Source of the DNA: an uncultured bacterium
Lineage (GTDB): Bacteria; Acidobacteriota; Thermoanaerobaculia; Thermoanaerobaculales; Thermoanaerobaculaceae
Direction: 5' to 3'
DNA: 33,672 nucleotides
NCBI GenBank assembly: GCA_937924755.1
Contig: CALEVZ010000049.1
Location: forward strand, 1-33,672
In this document: in pieces, positions 31,556 to 33,672 of the stretch
Layout of the letters: the number at the start of each line of letters is the position of its first letter
How positions within the stretch are numbered: the first letter of the stretch is position 1
Notes under the pieces: model-generated
The model's input: only the letters and a program-made list of their open reading frames with translations
What the model was told of the DNA's origin: nothing
The model's database searches: none
Position numbers and translations under genes: made by a program

Positions 31556-32163
31556 TGGATGCCGGTAGGGTAGCTTTTTTCGACGCCATTGCCCCCTGTT
31601 GGGACGGCTGGCACGACCTGCCGCGGCTGGCGGCGCAGCTGGAGGCGGGCCTGGCGGAGCTGGGGGTGGGCGGAGAGGAGGCGGTGCTCGACCTCGGTTG
31701 CGGCACCGGTAACCTCACCGCCGCTCTGCTCGCCCGGCTGTCACCCGCCGGGAGGGTGGTGGCGGTGGACATCGCCCCCCGCATGGTGGCCCTGGCCCGC
31801 GCCAAGGTGGGTGACGACCGGGTGCGCTGGTGGGTGGCGGCGGCGGAGGCGTTGCCGTTGCCTCAGGCGTGCGTGGACCGCGTTGTCGCCCTCGCCGTGT
31901 GGCCCCACCTCGGCGACAGGGAGGGGGCAGCGGCCGAACTCCTGCGAGTGCTGCGGCCGGGCGGGGCGGTGCACATCTGGCACCTGATGGCCCGGGAGGA
32001 GGTTAACAGGATTCACGGCAGCGCCGACGGCCCCATCCGCGGGGACCTGCTGCCCCCCGCGGCGGAAACCGCCGCCCTGCTGGCCCGCGCCGGCTTTGCG
32101 GTGCAGCACGTGGAGGACGGGGAGCGGTACCTGGTCACCGCCCGAGCGGGGGAGGGGCGGTGA
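31555..32163 (+). CDS. Class I SAM-dependent methyltransferase embedded in the ECF operon
   Basis: The 202-residue product has the SAM-binding motif VLDLGCGTGN (44-53), the acidic loop VVAVDIAP (68-75), and a post-motif LRVLRPGGAVHIWHL. The fold resembles UbiE/menaquinone-type methyltransferases, but the substrate is not indicated. After it comes the stretch REEVNRIHGS (about 147-156) and then DLLPP, which I take as family character. The ATG shares a base with the S-component stop (TGATG); GTG 31552 is possible. The stop overlaps the cbiQ-like GTG. Coupling on both sides makes it part of the transporter unit. No methyl acceptor is known. Confidence 0.85.
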   Translation: MDAGRVAFFDAIAPCWDGWHDLPRLAAQLEAGLAELGVGGEEAVLDLGCGTGNLTAALLARLSPAGRVVAVDIAPRMVALARAKVGDDRVRWWVAAAEALPLPQACVDRVVALAVWPHLGDREGAAAELLRVLRPGGAVHIWHLMAREEVNRIHGSADGPIRGDLLPPAAETAALLARAGFAVQHVEDGERYLVTARAGEGR

Positions 32164-32921
32164 GTTCCCCCTTCCGGCTGCCCCACCGGTTGGCTGCTTT
32201 CTGGCGGAAGCTGTGGGGGTGTGGGCGAGGACCGGCGAGGCAGCTCTCGCCCCAAGCTCGGCTGGCCAGCGGGGGGATGGCGCTGGCCGCCTGCCTGCTG
32301 GCCCCTCCCTCGGCGGCGGGCGTGGGGATCGCGGCGACGGCCGCGGCGGGGTGGCTGGCTGCCTGCGGCCCTCCCGTGAAGGTGCTGGCGCTGCCCCTGG
32401 CGGGGGCGGTGGCGGGGCTGCTGCCGGCGGTAGTGCTGGCCGGGGCGGGCGTGGGGTGGGGGGAGGGGGTGGCGCCTGCCCTGGGGGTGGCGGTGGCGCT
32501 GGCGCTGCGGGGGGCTGCCGCGGCGGTGGCGGCGATGGCTACGGCGGCCACGCTGACCCCGGCGGAGCTGGCGGCTGGGCTCGCGGCCCTTGGGGTGCCG
32601 CGGCCGGTGGCGGCCATCCTTCTGCAGATCCTCCATCAGACGGGGGTGCTGTTGGAGGAGGTGGGGCGGATCGGGACGGCGCTGGCGGTGCGTGGCGGTG
32701 GCCGGGGCGGGGTGCGCCTAGCGGCGGCCCTGCCGGGGGTGTGGCTGCCGCGCCTGGTGGGGCGGGGGGAGCGGGTAGCGGTGGCCATGGAGGTGCGCGG
32801 CGTTGGCGCGGCGGAGCTGACGAGCGGTCGGCGATCCCTGTGGCGGCTCACGGACCCCCTGGCCCTCCTGCCCCTGGCCGTCCTCACCGCCCTCACCGCC
32901 GCCCTGCGGTGGACGGGATGA
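32160..32921 (+). CDS. ECF transporter T-component (CbiQ-like)
   Basis: The 253-residue integral membrane coupling protein has several Ala/Gly-rich helices and the two cytoplasmic motifs that contact the ATPases, here in the form ALAVRGG (about 177-183) and AMEVRGV (about 209-215), corresponding to the Ala-Arg-Gly signatures of the T-component family. The GTG at 32160 overlaps the methyltransferase stop by 4 bases; its own stop overlaps the ATPase ATG. The dedicated T and A genes mark this as a group I ECF transporter rather than one sharing a common energy module. Confidence 0.85.
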   Translation: MSSPFRLPHRLAAFWRKLWGCGRGPARQLSPQARLASGGMALAACLLAPPSAAGVGIAATAAAGWLAACGPPVKVLALPLAGAVAGLLPAVVLAGAGVGWGEGVAPALGVAVALALRGAAAAVAAMATAATLTPAELAAGLAALGVPRPVAAILLQILHQTGVLLEEVGRIGTALAVRGGGRGGVRLAAALPGVWLPRLVGRGERVAVAMEVRGVGAAELTSGRRSLWRLTDPLALLPLAVLTALTAALRWTG

Positions 32922-33634
32922 CCCCGGTGCCCGCTCTGGAGCTGGGGGCCGTCACCGTGCGTTGGCTTTCCCGCGCCGCGCCAGTGCTGCGCGGGGTGAG
33001 CTTCGCCCTGGGGCCCGGCGAGCGGGCCGCGTTGCTGGGTCTGAACGGCTCCGGCAAGACCAGCCTGCTGCTGGCGGCGGTGGGGGTGGCACCCTTCGAG
33101 GGCACGATCCGGGTGGCCGGCATCGCGGTGGGGCCGGACACGGTGGAGGAGGTGCGGCGGCGGGTGGGGTTTCTCTTCAACCCGCCGGAAGACCAGCTGC
33201 TACTGCCCCAGGCGGTGGACGACGTCGCCCTTGCCCTGCGGCGGCGGGGAGATTCGCCCCGGGAGGCGAGGCGCCGGGCAGCGCAGCTGCTGGTGGAGCT
33301 GGGCCTCGCCGAGGTGAATGGGCAGCCGCTGGCCGAGCTATCCCACGGGCAGAAGCGGCGGGTGGCCCTGGCCGGGGCCCTGGTGGCCGGGCCGTCGCTG
33401 CTCCTGTTGGATGAGCCCTCCGCCGGTTTAGATCCCCCCGGGCGTCGGCACCTCGCCCACCTGCTAAGAGGGCTGCCGGCGGCCATGCTCATCGCCACCC
33501 ATGACCTGGAGTTCGCCACTTGGGTGTGCCGGCGATTCCTGCTGCTGCGGGACGGGATCCTGGCCCACGACGGTGCCGACCTCGATCCGGTGCTATCGGG
33601 CTGGGGAGAAGGCCCGCCGCCGGGGACAGATTGA
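32918..33634 (+). CDS. ECF transporter ATPase (CbiO-like)
   Basis: The 238-residue ABC ATPase has Walker A GLNGSGKTS (41-49), a Q-loop FNPPEDQLL (about 88), signature LSHGQKRR (about 143), Walker B LLLLDEPSAGLD (about 163) and the H-loop ATHD (about 197). Only one ATPase gene is present, so it probably forms a homodimer. The ATG overlaps the T-component stop (ATGA). It completes the five-gene operon; 38 bases remain to the end of the window with no recognised feature. Confidence 0.93.
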   Translation: MTPVPALELGAVTVRWLSRAAPVLRGVSFALGPGERAALLGLNGSGKTSLLLAAVGVAPFEGTIRVAGIAVGPDTVEEVRRRVGFLFNPPEDQLLLPQAVDDVALALRRRGDSPREARRRAAQLLVELGLAEVNGQPLAELSHGQKRRVALAGALVAGPSLLLLDEPSAGLDPPGRRHLAHLLRGLPAAMLIATHDLEFATWVCRRFLLLRDGILAHDGADLDPVLSGWGEGPPPGTD

Positions 33635-33672
33635 GGGGCGCCGGCCGCCAGTCGCCTGGGCAGGGGGACTGA

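Noticed and set aside
1-33672. CRISPR arrays, insertion sequences, phage genes or rRNA/tRNA
   Set aside because: No regularly spaced repeats, transposase, integrase or phage structural proteins, and no rRNA or tRNA motifs were seen on either strand.

Overview
The window is GC-rich, densely coded DNA from a Gram-negative (diderm) bacterium. Outer-membrane biology runs through it: a complete Tol-Pal cluster, two OmpA-type lipoproteins, a small beta-barrel, and a TonB-dependent receptor. A von Willebrand-factor-A protein of the kind expanded in Acidobacteriota (17321-18277), together with acetate kinase, 3-hydroxyacyl-CoA dehydrogenase and a selenium/molybdenum-hydroxylase accessory protein, suggests an acidobacterium, perhaps anaerobic or fermentative. 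That placement is inference. I see no phage, transposase, CRISPR, rRNA or tRNA.

Layout. 1-532: no convincing gene, but a dispersed repeat copy and several strong hairpins. 533-8571 (minus): tolQ-tolR-tonB/tolA-like-tolB-pal-cpoB, then rpsT-purC, then an EF-G paralogue. 8674-11130 (minus): an unrecognised helical protein and an FHA-RDD membrane protein. 11193-13874 (plus): hpt-ridA-yqeB-patatin, joined by 4-bp start/stop overlaps. 13839-16056 (minus): 3-hydroxyacyl-CoA dehydrogenase and acetate kinase. 16191-20000 (plus): envelope and secreted proteins (TlpA-like thioredoxin, outer-membrane barrel, VWA protein, OmpA lipoprotein, a secreted protein of unknown role). 19997-22030 (minus): OPT transporter. 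22305-25653: stand-alone B12-binding domain, DUF2914-type membrane protein, alanine racemase, second repeat copy, DUF937 protein. 25841-28391 (plus): cupin and Kef-type antiporter.

The most interesting part is 28418-33634 (plus). A nickel regulator (nikR) is followed by a five-gene operon: TonB-dependent receptor, ECF S-component, SAM methyltransferase, CbiQ-like T-component and CbiO-like ATPase. Two sites with identical 27-bp geometry, TATTAC and TCATACGG half-sites, lie just before nikR and before the receptor. They look like NikR operators. Together the genes describe a nickel-repressed route across both membranes. Its S-component is not the usual CbiM/NikM type, and a methyltransferase is built into the transporter operon. 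This is the best candidate for an undescribed system, possibly uptake and processing of a nickel chelate.

A second theme is translation initiation. At least three genes (tolQ, the 3-hydroxyacyl-CoA dehydrogenase gene and tlpA) have a -10-like hexamer exactly 8 bp before ATG and no Shine-Dalgarno, and two more have one 6 bp before GTG. This suggests leaderless mRNAs beside genes with strong Shine-Dalgarno sites.
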